Source: Actinomycetospora chibensis (GTDB lineage Bacteria; Actinomycetota; Actinomycetes; Mycobacteriales; Pseudonocardiaceae). From it: DNA of 64,000 nucleotides. The notes under the pieces were generated by a model that saw only the letters and a program-made list of their open reading frames with translations, searched no databases and was not told where the DNA came from. Location of the stretch: NCBI RefSeq assembly GCF_028737215.1, contig NZ_JAQZAM010000003.1:62001-126000 (forward strand), read 5' to 3'. Position numbers and translations under genes: made by a program. Positions 29,181 through 38,972 of the stretch are shown piece after piece. Within the stretch, counting starts at the first letter, position 1. Every line of letters begins with the position of its first letter.

Positions 29181-31064
29181 TCACACCGGGTCGGACGCCG
29201 CCTCGCGCAGACGCGTCAGCTCGGCGATCAGGGTGTCGGCGTCGTAGGGACCGATGTGACGCCTCGGAGGCGACCCGTTCGCGCCGAGGTAGAAGGTCGG
29301 GGTGCCGGGCAGCTCGCTGGTCCGGGCGTCGATCTCGTCGTCGGCCACGCGGTTCTGCGCGTCGCCGTCGCGGAGATCCTCCTCGATGCGGTCGACGTCG
29401 AGGCCGAGCTCTGCGCAGTAGCGCAGCAGGTCCTCGCGCCCGAGGGCGTCGTTGTGCGCGAAGAAGGCGTCGTGGACGTCCCAGAACCGGCCCTGCTTCG
29501 CGGCGGCCTCGGAGACCTCGGCGGCGGAGCGGGCGTCGGGGTGATGGTCGTCGAGCGGCAGGTGCCGGAACACGTAGCGCACGTCGTCGCCGAAGTGGGC
29601 CCGGACCTGCCGGATACTGCCGGTGGCCTTGCTGCAGAACGGGCACTCGAAGTCGCCGTACTCGACGATCGTCAACGGCGCGCCGACCGGGCCGCGGATG
29701 TGGTCGCGGTGCGGGTCCACGGGACGCAGCAGCTCCATCGACGGCTCCTCGGGCTCGAGCCCGAGCCGTGCGCCGAGGCGGAAGACCCCGGCGCCCAGCA
29801 CGAGCGCGATCACCGACGCCGCCAGCACGCCGACGCGCGCCTCGTCGGCGAGCAGGGGCTCGTCGTCCAGCGCGAGGTCGACGATGAACAGCGAGATCGT
29901 GAACCCGATCCCCGACAGCGCCGCGCCGCCGGCGACCTGCGGGATCCGGAGTCCGGGGGCGAGGCTGCCGGGCCGGAGCCGGGCGAACAGGGCCGTCGCC
30001 CCCGTGATGCCCACGAACTTGCCGAGGACGAGGCCGAGCACGACACCCCAGGTCAACGGGGAGGTCAGGGACGCCCGAAGCGTCTCCGCGGTCAGGGGGA
30101 CGCCGGCGTTGGCCAGGGCGAACACCGGCACGATGATGAACGCGGTGTAGGGCTGGTAGAGCCGCATGAGCCGTTCGTTGACCGACACCGCCCGCTCCAG
30201 ACCGAGCCGCGCGGAGCGGGCGTAGTCGGGGTTCGGCGACTGCCGGAAGGCCCTCGTGAGCGCGGCGGCACGTTCCACCAGTGCGCGCTTGGGTGGGTAG
30301 ACGGGCAGCAGCAGGGCGATGAGGACCCCGGCAAGAGTGGCGTGCACGCCGGACTCGTAGAAGGCCACCCAGGTGATGAGCGAGACGATCAGGTAGCCGC
30401 CGCCCCGCCACACCCGCAGGCGACGCAGCTGCCAGATCGCGAGCAGTCCGAGCACACCCACGGCGAGCGGAACGAGCGACAGCTCGTCGGTGTAGACGAC
30501 GGCGATGACGGCCAGCGCGCCGACGTCGTCGGCGACGGCGAGGGTCAGCAGGAAGATCCGCAGGCGCTCCGCGCGTGCGGGCCCGACCACGGCGAGCGCG
30601 CCGAGCAGGAACGCGGTGTCGGTGGAGATCACGACGCCCCACGCGGACGCCGCCGCCCCCGACGGGTTGAGCAGCAGGTAGAGCAGCGCCGGCAGGACGA
30701 GGCCCGCGACGGCCGCTGCGAGCGGGACCGCCGCCTTCGACCGGTCGCGCAGCTCGCCCATCGCGAACTCGCGCTTGACCTCGAGCCCGATGACGAAGAA
30801 GAACAGCGCCATCAGGCCGTCGTTGACCCAGTGCTGGAGGTCGAGGTCGATGCCCGCGTCGCCGACCGTGATGGCGAGCTGGATGTCCCAGAACGCGTCG
30901 TAGGTCCAGCCCCAGGGGGAGTTGGCCCAGACCAGCGCGATCACGGTCGCCGCCAGGACGAAGACGGCCGCCAGCGACTCGCTCGAGTCGCCACGACGGG
31001 CGGCCTCGATGCGGTCGAGCACGCCCCGCCACACCGGCGGGCGGGTCGTCGTCACGTCGGCCAT
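29181..31064 (-). CDS. nhaA: NhaA Na+/H+ antiporter fused to a DsbA-like thioredoxin domain
   Basis: 627-residue two-domain protein. Residues ~25-425 are an NhaA antiporter with '[20 protein letters not shown]', the ion-binding Asp pair in [13 protein letters not shown], and 'GKFVGITG'. After a short linker, residues ~445-627 form a DsbA/thioredoxin fold with ECPFC (Cys ~473/476) and the cis-Pro loop PGTPTF. The fusion is known in actinobacteria. The oxidoreductase domain probably acts outside the membrane. The ATG at 31064 has GGAGGA upstream; a longer in-frame start adds 50 unsupported residues. Its promoter region faces the moxR gene (divergent). Confidence 0.93.
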   Translation of the reverse strand: MADVTTTRPPVWRGVLDRIEAARRGDSSESLAAVFVLAATVIALVWANSPWGWTYDAFWDIQLAITVGDAGIDLDLQHWVNDGLMALFFFVIGLEVKREFAMGELRDRSKAAVPLAAAVAGLVLPALLYLLLNPSGAAASAWGVVISTDTAFLLGALAVVGPARAERLRIFLLTLAVADDVGALAVIAVVYTDELSLVPLAVGVLGLLAIWQLRRLRVWRGGGYLIVSLITWVAFYESGVHATLAGVLIALLLPVYPPKRALVERAAALTRAFRQSPNPDYARSARLGLERAVSVNERLMRLYQPYTAFIIVPVFALANAGVPLTAETLRASLTSPLTWGVVLGLVLGKFVGITGATALFARLRPGSLAPGLRIPQVAGGAALSGIGFTISLFIVDLALDDEPLLADEARVGVLAASVIALVLGAGVFRLGARLGLEPEEPSMELLRPVDPHRDHIRGPVGAPLTIVEYGDFECPFCSKATGSIRQVRAHFGDDVRYVFRHLPLDDHHPDARSAAEVSEAAAKQGRFWDVHDAFFAHNDALGREDLLRYCAELGLDVDRIEEDLRDGDAQNRVADDEIDARTSELPGTPTFYLGANGSPPRRHIGPYDADTLIAELTRLREAASDPV

Positions 31065-31292
31065 GGGGCCCGGTCCTCCTCGGGGGAGCAGCACGGTTCG
31101 GGCTGCCGGGCGCGTCGTCGATGACCGACCGGCCGTCGCCCGTGGCTGCCCTCGCGGGCCGGGACGGGGGCGCCGCGCGGGGAACGGGACGGTTCGGACG
31201 ACGAGGATACCCACGCCGGGCGACCGTGGGTCCCGTCCACGACGACGATGGCCAACGCGTCACCACGCCGGGACAAGCGCCCGATCACCGGG

Positions 31293-31298
31293 CAGGAT
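31293..31298 (+). promoter_or_regulatory. Predicted -10 box (CAGGAT) for the MoxR/VWA pair
   Basis: CAGGAT lies 8 nt before the GTG at 31307 with no SD, consistent with a leaderless transcript. Confidence 0.45.
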
Positions 31299-31306
31299 GC
31301 CGGGGC

Positions 31307-32188
31307 GTGAGCACCGAGCCGGTCGACCAGAAGGCGTTGTTCGACTCCGTCGACGACGTCGCCACCCGGCTCGCCGACGTCGGCTACATCGCCTCCACCG
31401 CCGTCGCGACCACCGTCTTCCTCGCCGACCGCCTGGGCAAGCCGCTGCTCGTCGAGGGCCCGGCGGGCGTGGGCAAGACGGAGCTGGCGCGCGCCGTGGC
31501 CGAGGCGACGGGCAGCGGACTGGTGCGTCTCCAGTGCTACGAGGGGATCGACGAGGCCCGCGCCCTCTACGAGTGGAACCACGCCAAGCAGCTGCTGCGG
31601 ATCACCGCCAGCCAGGGCGAGGCGTGGGACGACACCCGCGACGACGTCTTCTCCGAGGAGTTCCTGCTCCCGCGCCCCCTGCTCACCGCGATCCGGCGCA
31701 CCGACCCGACCGTCCTGCTCGTCGACGAGACCGACAAGGCCGACGTCGAGGTCGAGGGGCTGCTGCTCGAGGTGCTCGGCGACTTCCAGGTGACCGTCCC
31801 CGAGCTCGGCACCGTGGTGGCCGCGCAGCGCCCGTTCACCCTGCTGACCTCGAACGCCACCCGCGAGCTCTCCGAGGCCCTCAAGCGCCGTTGCCTCTAC
31901 CTGCACCTCGACTTCCCCGACGCCGAGCTCGAGCGGCGCATCGTGCTGACCCGCGTGCCGCAGCTGCCCGAGGCGCTCGCCGAGGAGCTCGTCCGCATCG
32001 TCGGGGTGCTGCGCGGCATCGCGCTCCGCAAGGCGCCGTCGGTGTCCGAGACGATCGACTGGGGGCGCACGCTGCTGGCCCTCGGGCTCGACACCGTCGA
32101 CGACGCCACGGTGCGCGCGACGCTGGGCGTCGTCCTCAAGCACCAGTCCGACACCGAGCGCGCCGTCGCCGAGCTGCGCCTCAACTGA
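31307..32188 (+). CDS. MoxR-family AAA+ ATPase
   Basis: 293-residue AAA+ ATPase of the MoxR/CoxD branch. Walker A is GPAGVGKTEL (51-60), Walker B is VLLVDETDKAD, and sensor 1 is TSNATRELSEALKRR. MoxR proteins act as chaperones that insert metal or mature enzyme complexes together with a VWA-domain partner. That partner is encoded 13 bp downstream here. The closest naming analogue is CoxD of CO dehydrogenase maturation, but no molybdenum hydroxylase genes are in the window. The GTG start is supported by the leaderless box. Confidence 0.92.
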   Translation: MSTEPVDQKALFDSVDDVATRLADVGYIASTAVATTVFLADRLGKPLLVEGPAGVGKTELARAVAEATGSGLVRLQCYEGIDEARALYEWNHAKQLLRITASQGEAWDDTRDDVFSEEFLLPRPLLTAIRRTDPTVLLVDETDKADVEVEGLLLEVLGDFQVTVPELGTVVAAQRPFTLLTSNATRELSEALKRRCLYLHLDFPDAELERRIVLTRVPQLPEALAEELVRIVGVLRGIALRKAPSVSETIDWGRTLLALGLDTVDDATVRATLGVVLKHQSDTERAVAELRLN

Positions 32189-32201
32189 TGGGGCTGAACT
32201 G

Positions 32202-33668
32202 ATGGCCTCTCCCGTCGTGCACGGCGGCCTGCCCGCCCACCTGGTGGACTTCGTCGGGGCGCTGCGCCGCGCCGGGATCGCGGTCGGGCCGGGGGAGTCG
32301 GTCGACGCGGCGGCGGTGATCTCCGAGCTGGACCTGCTGCGCCGCGAACAGCTGCGCGAGGGCCTCGCGGCGGCGATGCTGCGTCGCTCGGGGCAGCGGG
32401 CGGTGTTCGACGCGCTCTTCGACCTGTGGTTCCCGCTCGGGCAGGGCGCGGCGCTCGGCGAGGTCGCGCTGCCCTACACCGAGGACGGGTCGGTCGACGT
32501 CGAGGCGCTGCGCGACCTGCTCGCCGGGCTGCTGCGTGACGGCGACACGGCGGCGATGGCCGAGCTGGCGCGCGCGATCGTCGACGGGCTGGGCGCGGTC
32601 GGGAAGGGCCAGGGTGGTCAGGGCCAGGGCGGGGCAGGCGACCGCGGCCAGGGCGGAGGGGGCCGAGGTAGCGGGGGACAGCCGTCGACGTGGTCGGCGT
32701 ACCAGGCGCTCAACGCGGTCCGGCCCGAGACGCTGCTGGCGCGCGTGCTGGCCGATCTGCGCGGCGGGGCCGACGCAGCGTGGGACAGCCCGTTCGCCGA
32801 GGAGGTCTCGCGCCGCGAGGTGCGGGACCGGATCGCCTCGTTCCGACGCATGGTCACCGACGAGGCCCGCCGGCGGGGCGCGGAGGTCCGCGGGCGCGAG
32901 GCGGCCGCGCGCACCGGCGTGCCGAAGCAGGGCGACCGCGTCGACTTCCTGACCGCCAACTCCGAGCAGCTCGCCGACCTGCGCCGCCGCGTCGCCCCGC
33001 TCGCCCGGCACCTCGCATCGCGGCTCGCCGCCCGGCGCCGGCGGGCCCGCCGCGGACCGATCGACCTGCGCCGGACCCTGCGCCGCTCGATGTCCACCGG
33101 CGGGGTGCCGATGCGCCCGGCGTACCGGCGCCCGCGTCCGGGGCGTCCCGAGCTGGTGCTGTTCTGCGACGTCTCGGGGTCGGTGGCGGGGTTCAGCCAC
33201 TTCACGATGATGCTGGTCCAGGCCCTGCGCGAGCAGTTCTCCCGTGTCCGGATCTTCTGCTTCGTCGACGGGTGCGTGGAGGTCACCGACCTGTTCGGGC
33301 CGGGGTCGGACCTCGGCGGCGTGATGGCCGAGATCACCGCGCGCCCGGGCCTCATCGCCTTCGACGGGCACAGCGACTACGGCTCGGCGCTCGGGCGCTT
33401 CCGCGAGGGCTGGCCGGACGTGGTCGGCCCGCGCACGTCGCTGCTGCTGCTGGGCGACGGCCGCACCAACTACCGCGACCCGAACCTCGCGGTCCTGGGT
33501 GACCTCGCCGAGCGGTCCCGTCACGTGCACTGGCTCAACCCCGAGCCGCAGGCGCAGTGGGGGACCGGTGACTCCGCGGCCCGCCGTTACGGCCAGGTCG
33601 TGCCGATGCACGAGTGCCGGACGGCCGCCCAGCTCGCCGGGGTCGTCTCCGGGCTCCTGCCGGTCTAG
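32202..33668 (+). CDS. VWA domain protein, CoxE-like
   Basis: 488-residue CoxE-family protein. The N-terminal helical half contains a Gly/Gln-rich low-complexity linker near residues 130-165 (GQGGQGQGGAG). The C-terminal von Willebrand A domain has a complete MIDAS motif, FCDVSGSVAG (~323-327), and the second metal site region FDGHSDYGSALG. With the preceding MoxR ATPase it forms the common two-gene chaperone module, spaced 13 bp. The client protein is not encoded nearby. Confidence 0.9.
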   Translation: MASPVVHGGLPAHLVDFVGALRRAGIAVGPGESVDAAAVISELDLLRREQLREGLAAAMLRRSGQRAVFDALFDLWFPLGQGAALGEVALPYTEDGSVDVEALRDLLAGLLRDGDTAAMAELARAIVDGLGAVGKGQGGQGQGGAGDRGQGGGGRGSGGQPSTWSAYQALNAVRPETLLARVLADLRGGADAAWDSPFAEEVSRREVRDRIASFRRMVTDEARRRGAEVRGREAAARTGVPKQGDRVDFLTANSEQLADLRRRVAPLARHLASRLAARRRRARRGPIDLRRTLRRSMSTGGVPMRPAYRRPRPGRPELVLFCDVSGSVAGFSHFTMMLVQALREQFSRVRIFCFVDGCVEVTDLFGPGSDLGGVMAEITARPGLIAFDGHSDYGSALGRFREGWPDVVGPRTSLLLLGDGRTNYRDPNLAVLGDLAERSRHVHWLNPEPQAQWGTGDSAARRYGQVVPMHECRTAAQLAGVVSGLLPV

Positions 33669-33678
33669 TCGAGATCAC

Positions 33679-33684
33679 TAGGCT
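33679..33684 (+). promoter_or_regulatory. Predicted -10 box (TAGGCT), leaderless nadD
   Basis: TAGGCT lies 6 nt before the nadD GTG at 33691 and there is no SD. A separate promoter is therefore likely despite the 22-bp gap to the previous gene. Confidence 0.55.
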
Positions 33685-33690
33685 GACCGG

Positions 33691-34326
33691 GTGGGACAGC
33701 GCCGGATCGGGGTCATGGGCGGCACCTTCGACCCCGTGCACCACGGGCACCTCGTGGCGGCCAGCGAGGCCCAGGTCCGGTTCGCGCTCGACGAGGTCGT
33801 GTTCGTCCCGACCGGGCAGCCCTACCGCAAGGAGAGCGAGTCGGTCAGCGCCGGCGAGGACCGCTACCTCATGACCGTCATCGCCACCGCGTCGAACCCG
33901 CGGTTCACGGTGAGCCGCGTCGACGTCGACCGCGACGGGCCGACCTACACCGTCGACACCCTCCAGGACCTCGCGAGGATCTTCCCCGACGACGAGCTCT
34001 TCTTCATCACCGGCGCCGACGCGCTCGAGCAGATCCTGTCGTGGCACCGCGCCGAGGAGATGTTCCGCCTCGCGCACTTCGTCGGCGTCACCCGACCCGG
34101 GTTCGACCTCGACGACGGCCACCTCCCGAGCGGCTCGGTGAGCCTGCTCGAGGTGCCGGCCATGGCGATCTCGTCGACGGCCTGCCGCGATCGTGTCGCC
34201 GCCGGCGAACCGGTCTGGTACCTCGTGCCCGACGGCGTCGTGCAGTACATCGCCAAGCGCGGGTTGTACCGCCGGCGAGGTGACGGTGCGGCGCTCGGAC
34301 CGACGGAGCTCGTGTCCTCCGAGTAG
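33691..34326 (+). CDS. nadD: Nicotinate-nucleotide adenylyltransferase
   Basis: 211-residue NadD, which converts nicotinate mononucleotide and ATP to deamido-NAD. The nucleotidyltransferase motifs [12 protein letters not shown] (HxGH-type) and [15 protein letters not shown] (ISST..R) are intact. The length fits the family, with a short extra C-terminal tail after GLYRRR. In mycobacteria nadD directly precedes rsfS. Here four genes (DUF6777, a membrane protein, PPOX and FIST) are inserted between them. Confidence 0.95.
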   Translation: MGQRRIGVMGGTFDPVHHGHLVAASEAQVRFALDEVVFVPTGQPYRKESESVSAGEDRYLMTVIATASNPRFTVSRVDVDRDGPTYTVDTLQDLARIFPDDELFFITGADALEQILSWHRAEEMFRLAHFVGVTRPGFDLDDGHLPSGSVSLLEVPAMAISSTACRDRVAAGEPVWYLVPDGVVQYIAKRGLYRRRGDGAALGPTELVSSE

Positions 34327-34470
34327 CCATCGGCTGCGCCGTCCGGTGCCGATTCCGTACGAACGAGTGACGGTGGTGCGCATCGACTAACGCGCCGTGT
34401 CCGATCTCCGAGATCCGGTCGAACGTCGGAGCCCGGTCGGGGCCCGGCCGCTCGGGGGAGAGTGATCTCG

Positions 34471-35730
34471 GTGCTGGTGCCGCCGCAACCCGTCGTCCCG
34501 CAGGCGCCGCCGGCCCGGGGCCCCTCCCGCGGGACGATCGCCGTGATCGTCGTCCTCGGGCTGCTCGTGGCGGCCCTCGGCGGGGTGATCGTCGCCCGCG
34601 AGTTGAGCGCGCCGGCCGAGGTCGCCCTCGAGCCGGTGGCCACCGCGGGCACCAACCCGTTCATGGACAGCGTCGGCACCGACGTCCCCGCCGTCCGGCC
34701 CGTCGCGAACACCGGCGGACGGCACTCCGGCACGACCCCGGGCCTCTACGGCGGCAGCGGCGACGACTCGTCGTGCGACCGGTCCCAGCTCACCCGTTAC
34801 CTGAGCTCACACCCCGACCGCGCCGCCGGCTGGGCCTCGGTCCTCGGCCTGCGCGACGGGTCGTCGTCGACCATCTCGAGCTACGTCGACGGGCTGACCT
34901 CGGTGGTGCTGCGCTCCGACACCTACGTCACCAACCACGGCTGGAGCGACGGCAGCGTCACGTCGTGGCCCGCGGTGCTCCAGGCCGGCACCGCCGTGCT
35001 CGTCGACCCGTACGGCAACCCCGTCACCCGCTGCTTCTGCGGCAACCCGCTGACGGCTCCGCAGTCGTTCACCACCGTCGCCTACGTCGGCCCGCGCTGG
35101 TCCTCGTTCACCTCGGACTCGGTCACGATCATCAACCACCAGACGACGACCGTGACGGACAACTACACGATCATCGACGTCCACACCGGACGCGGCCACG
35201 ACCGTCCGCGGGGTACGGACGGCGAGCGGGATCGGGAGAACCGGGACGTCCAGGAGGCCTTCGGGGACGAGGCGCAGCAGGAGGCCGGTGGTGCGGAGGG
35301 CCGAGGCTCGGTCGATGTCGGGTCGGCGGGTGGGGAGAGCACGGCGGAGACGGGGAGCCGGTCGGTTCCGAGCGGCGGCGTCACGCCGGGCCCGACCGAC
35401 CCGACGACGTCCACGAGCCCCGGAACCTCGACCTCGACCACGACGCCGTCGACGACGTCCGGGACCACCTCCGGACTCACGGGGGCGTGGCAGCAGAGCC
35501 CGGCGTGCGATCTCGGTCCGGGGCCGCTCGTCTTCGACGGGAGCGGCGGCTATTCCGTGAGCAGCAGGACGGCGACCGCGGGCTCGTACACCCGCTCCGG
35601 CTCGCAGTTGATCCTGACGCCTCCTGGCGATCAGACCTCGATCACCTTCACGGCCGACGACGCGGCGTCTCCCACGACATGGACCGACAGCCAGGTCCCC
35701 GCCTGCACGCTCACCTCGACGTCGTCGTGA
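34471..35730 (+). CDS. DUF6777-type membrane-anchored surface protein
   Basis: 419-residue protein. A short Pro-rich cytoplasmic N-terminus and one transmembrane helix (~20-45) are followed by an extracytoplasmic DUF6777 domain (~60-230) with NPFMDSVG, TPGLYGGSGDDSSCD, 'VLRSDTYVTNHGWSDG' and the paired-Cys motif RCFCGNPL. A Thr/Ser/Pro-rich linker and a ~80-residue C-terminal beta-rich domain with two Cys complete it. The GTG at 34471 has GGGGGAG 10 nt upstream; a GTG three codons earlier overlaps that SD. The function is unknown. The stop overlaps the next gene by 3 nt (GTGA). Confidence 0.8.
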   Translation: MLVPPQPVVPQAPPARGPSRGTIAVIVVLGLLVAALGGVIVARELSAPAEVALEPVATAGTNPFMDSVGTDVPAVRPVANTGGRHSGTTPGLYGGSGDDSSCDRSQLTRYLSSHPDRAAGWASVLGLRDGSSSTISSYVDGLTSVVLRSDTYVTNHGWSDGSVTSWPAVLQAGTAVLVDPYGNPVTRCFCGNPLTAPQSFTTVAYVGPRWSSFTSDSVTIINHQTTTVTDNYTIIDVHTGRGHDRPRGTDGERDRENRDVQEAFGDEAQQEAGGAEGRGSVDVGSAGGESTAETGSRSVPSGGVTPGPTDPTTSTSPGTSTSTTTPSTTSGTTSGLTGAWQQSPACDLGPGPLVFDGSGGYSVSSRTATAGSYTRSGSQLILTPPGDQTSITFTADDAASPTTWTDSQVPACTLTSTSS

Positions 35731-36785
35731 GCCGCCACCGTCAGCCCGAGGACGAGGCGCCCGCGGGCGCCGCCGTCGACCCCCCGACCGGGCCGCTGAC
35801 CCTGCCGCCGGAGGTCGCCGTGCCGCAGCCGCGGGCGGCGTCGGAGCCGGTGACGCCGACGGAGGAGGTCGCCGAGGAGGCCTCCGGCACCCGGCACGCA
35901 CTCACGATCGTCACGGCCCGGCGGAGCATGATCGCTCCGACTGCTCCTGCGGGCCCTCGGAGCGGGCTCGACGGAGCACCCGGAGCGATCACGCGCCCGA
36001 CGCGGGACCCGATCACGCCCCGGACGGGGATCGCGCTGCCGGCCGAGGTGCGCCGGGAGTGGGCCGACGCCCCCGGGAGCTTCGCCCGCATGGGCGCCGA
36101 GGGCCCGCGCACCCTCCCGCAGGCGGCGCTCCCGGCCCTCCCGCCCCGGCCGGCGCCGCCCGTGGTGTGGGGGCCCTGGCCGCCAGAACCCTCGATGGGC
36201 CCGCCGCTGCGGCGCCGGGGGCCGAGCGGCCGGATGGTCGCGGCGGTGGCGGTGCTCGTCGTGCTGCTCGTCGTGCTGCTCGTCGGACTCGGCGTGGGGC
36301 TCGTGCGCCCGGAGCTCGTCGGGCTCTCGGCCGGGTCGCCCTTCGCGGCCTCAGGGGAGGCGGCTCCCGGGTCCGGCGCGACGTCCTCGCCGGTCGCGAG
36401 CGCGCCCGTCGACCCGACGGCCGAGCTGCAGCGCCTCGCCCGGTCCGACGCGGCCGCAACGGCGGCCGTCGAGAACGCCTGGGTCCCGCAGCTGTCGTCC
36501 AAGCGGCCGGGCACCGTCGCCTCGGGACGCACCTACGACACGGCGGCGATCCTCGCCGAGCACGAGCAGCTCCGGGCCCGCCATCCGGGGGCGCGGCTGC
36601 TGTGGTCGGGCGACTGGCCGGTCTTCGGCAGCGACGACTACTGGGTCACGGTGCTCGCGATGCCGTCGTCCTCGGCCGGCGGGGCCAACTCCTGGTGCGA
36701 CCGCCAGGGCTTCGGCGCCGACGACTGCTTCGCCAGGTGGCTCGCCCGCAGTGGCGGCAGCGAGGGCACCGCGGTGCACCGCTGA
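35727..36785 (+). CDS. Single-TM protein with kinase-associated-type extracellular domain
   Basis: 352-residue protein with a long Pro/Ala-rich cytoplasmic N-terminus, one transmembrane helix ('MVAAVAVLVVLLVVLLVGLG', ~170-192) and an extracytoplasmic domain of about 140 residues ('WVPQLSSKRPGTVASGRTYD', 'LLWSGDWPVFGSDDYWVTVL', CDRQGFGADDCFARWL). This outer domain also occurs at the C-terminus of actinobacterial Ser/Thr kinases and stand-alone membrane proteins. It has two Cys that may form a disulfide. The GTG start overlaps the upstream DUF6777 stop, so the two are coupled and probably act together. The function is unknown. Confidence 0.75.
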   Translation: MSRHRQPEDEAPAGAAVDPPTGPLTLPPEVAVPQPRAASEPVTPTEEVAEEASGTRHALTIVTARRSMIAPTAPAGPRSGLDGAPGAITRPTRDPITPRTGIALPAEVRREWADAPGSFARMGAEGPRTLPQAALPALPPRPAPPVVWGPWPPEPSMGPPLRRRGPSGRMVAAVAVLVVLLVVLLVGLGVGLVRPELVGLSAGSPFAASGEAAPGSGATSSPVASAPVDPTAELQRLARSDAAATAAVENAWVPQLSSKRPGTVASGRTYDTAAILAEHEQLRARHPGARLLWSGDWPVFGSDDYWVTVLAMPSSSAGGANSWCDRQGFGADDCFARWLARSGGSEGTAVHR

Positions 36786-36792
36786 GGCGGGA

Positions 36793-37209
36793 TCAGCCCG
36801 GGCGGTGGACGGCCGTGGGCGCGATGCGCAGGATCCGGCGCGCGTGCCCCGGGCCGTCGTTCCAGTGGTACGGACCGCCCAGGTAGCGACGCGACAGCGC
36901 CTCGATGTGCTCGGCCGCGCCCTGGGGCGTCACCTCGACGACCCGGCCGCGCAGCGTGACGTAGCGCTGCGGGCGTCCCGCGTCGGCCACCGCGACGGAG
37001 ATGCGCGGGTCGCGCCGCACGTTGGCGACCTTCTGGAAGCCCTCCACCGAATTGATCACGATGTGGGTGCCGTCGGTGTCCACCCAGGTCTCCGTGGTCT
37101 CCGGGGAGCCGTCGGGCATGACCGTCGCGACCACGCAGCGGTTCGGGCCCCTCAGGAGGGACACGACGTCCTCCGGGAGGGGCTCGGCCTGCGGGTACGC
37201 GAGGCTCAT
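36793..37209 (-). CDS. PPOX-class (probably F420-dependent) oxidoreductase
   Basis: 138-residue split-barrel flavin/F420-binding protein of the pyridoxamine-phosphate-oxidase superfamily. The 'FQKVANVRRDPRISVAVAD' segment is typical of the F420-dependent Rv1155-like group, which reduces small substrates such as biliverdin or quinone-like compounds. Cofactor preference is inferred from pattern only. It is convergent with the upstream membrane protein gene, with 7 bp between stops. Confidence 0.85.
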   Translation of the reverse strand: MSLAYPQAEPLPEDVVSLLRGPNRCVVATVMPDGSPETTETWVDTDGTHIVINSVEGFQKVANVRRDPRISVAVADAGRPQRYVTLRGRVVEVTPQGAAEHIEALSRRYLGGPYHWNDGPGHARRILRIAPTAVHRPG

Positions 37210-37304
37210 CGGGCGCTCGTGGTCCTCCGGGCGGGTGGTTGGCGGGCCCGACAACGGTAGGAGAGCCCCGTCGCGGACTCGCAGCGGCCCCCGGTTCCGC
37301 GCCG

Positions 37305-38462
37305 TCAGTCCCCGAAGGCGAGCACCGACGCGGTGAACGCGTGGAGGTGGTTGCGGGAGGCGACGGGCCCGATCTCGCCGGCGGCGAAGAACCCGGCGAC
37401 GCCTTCGGGGGACAGGCCGCGGCGCACCGCGTCGACGTCGTGGTCGGCGTCCGGGAACATCGCCCGTCCCCGCCCGTTGCACGAGAACAGCAGCGCGCCG
37501 GCCGTCCCGCCCTCGCCGCGGAAGCGGGTCATGAGCCAGTCGAGATCGGCATCGGCGCTCGCCGCGTCGCGCACCTGGAACCGCACGGTGCGGCCCACCT
37601 CGACGACGTCGCCGACGGTGATGGTGCCCTGCTCCGGATCGGCGCCGACCACGCCGCGGATGAGGAAGTCGCCCTGGCGGTGGTCGTCGGCGTACTCGTT
37701 CATCGCGATGCCGAGGTGCAGACCCCGGGCGACCATCTGCTGATCCGCCTCGTCGAGGCCGCGGACGATCTCCTCGAGCTTCGTGTAGGCCGGCGTGCCC
37801 GCGAGTCCCTGCAGGTGCGGACCTTCGGCGGCGGTGACCGTCATCGTCGGCCCGATCGGCCGGCAGCCCTGGCTGACCAGCGTGCGCACCCGCACGCCAC
37901 CGCCGATCGTCACACCGACGACGCCGCGCTCGTGCACGACGCCGTCGAGGAACAGGCGCGTGCCGCCCGGGCCCCCCGGGCCGGAGGCGAGGCCGCCCAC
38001 GAGAGGCAGGCCGCCCAGGACGTCGGCCGACTGCTCGACGAAGCCCTGGATGGGGAAGGTGTACGGGTCGGCGAGCAGGAGGCCGACCTCGTCGGCGCCG
38101 GCGTTCTTCGGCATGCCGCCGACGACGAGGCCGGTCTCGGTGCGGCTCGCGTCGAGGCGGAACGGGGTCAGCGTCGCGTCCGGCAGCGCGGCGGCCCAGA
38201 CGGCGACCGCGGGCCGCGCCTCGACGCCCCGGCCGTCGCCGATCACGCCGCCCGCGCTGCAGCCGACGGCGACGCGCGCGCCCGCCACCTCCATCGCCCG
38301 GGCCCCGGCGCGCCCGATCTCGTCGGGATCGGGGTGGCAGACGAAGACGGCGAGCAGGTCGGGCCGCCGGCCTCCCAGCGGAGCGGTGGCCTGGGCGACG
38401 GCGTCCTCGGCGGCGGCCACGAGATCGGCTCCCTGGGCCAGCCCGTCCCCGAAATCCGTCAT
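37305..38462 (-). CDS. FIST N/C domain sensor-like protein
   Basis: 385-residue protein made of FIST_N ('VAVGCSAGGVIGDG' with the conserved GCS, then VGGLASGPGGPGG) and FIST_C ('QGDFLIRGVVGADPEQG', CNGRGRAMF). FIST domains are predicted ligand sensors, often for amino acids, and usually occur beside or fused to signalling proteins. Here it is a stand-alone cytoplasmic protein with no obvious signalling partner. The ATG start gives a compact protein. Confidence 0.88.
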   Translation of the reverse strand: MTDFGDGLAQGADLVAAAEDAVAQATAPLGGRRPDLLAVFVCHPDPDEIGRAGARAMEVAGARVAVGCSAGGVIGDGRGVEARPAVAVWAAALPDATLTPFRLDASRTETGLVVGGMPKNAGADEVGLLLADPYTFPIQGFVEQSADVLGGLPLVGGLASGPGGPGGTRLFLDGVVHERGVVGVTIGGGVRVRTLVSQGCRPIGPTMTVTAAEGPHLQGLAGTPAYTKLEEIVRGLDEADQQMVARGLHLGIAMNEYADDHRQGDFLIRGVVGADPEQGTITVGDVVEVGRTVRFQVRDAASADADLDWLMTRFRGEGGTAGALLFSCNGRGRAMFPDADHDVDAVRRGLSPEGVAGFFAAGEIGPVASRNHLHAFTASVLAFGD

Positions 38463-38573
38463 CGCCCCAGTATGCGGTGAGCCCCGCCGGGGTGCGGGCT
38501 CGCGACGGCGACGAGCCTGCGGACGGCGTCGAGTAGGATCGGGTCGCCCCGCTCCACGACCTCGAAGGGTTTC

Positions 38574-38972
38574 GTGCCCGCCACCGACCGCGCGCGCCGT
38601 CTGACCGAGACCGCCGCACTCGCCGCTGCCGACAAGCTCGCCCAGGACGTCGTCGCCATCGACGTGTCCGAGCGGCTGCCCCTCACCGACTGCTTCGTCA
38701 TCGCGTCGGCGCCCAACGAGCGCCAGGTGCAGGCCGTGGTCGACAACGTCGAGGAGAAGCTGCGCGCGCTCGACGCCAAGCCCGTGCGCCGCGAGGGCAC
38801 GCAGGAGGCCCGCTGGGTGCTCCTCGACTTCGGCGACGTCGTCGTCCACGTGTTCCACGGCGACGAGCGCGAGTTCTACGGCCTCGAGAGGCTCTGGAAG
38901 GACTGCCCGACGGTGCCGTTGCCGGACGAGGTGTACGGCCCGCCCCGCGACCAGACCGCCGCCGGCGAGTGA
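38574..38972 (+). CDS. rsfS: Ribosome silencing factor RsfS
   Basis: 132-residue RsfS/YbeB, which binds L14 and blocks subunit joining in starvation. Family motifs: DVVAIDVSERLPLTDCFVIA, SAPNERQVQAVVDNVEEKL, 'ARWVLLDFGDVVVHVF' and FYGLERLW. The GTG start is preceded by AAGGG at 7 nt, and a TAGGAT -10-like box lies near 38534. The stop overlaps the next gene by 3 nt (GTGA). Confidence 0.96.
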   Translation: MPATDRARRLTETAALAAADKLAQDVVAIDVSERLPLTDCFVIASAPNERQVQAVVDNVEEKLRALDAKPVRREGTQEARWVLLDFGDVVVHVFHGDEREFYGLERLWKDCPTVPLPDEVYGPPRDQTAAGE

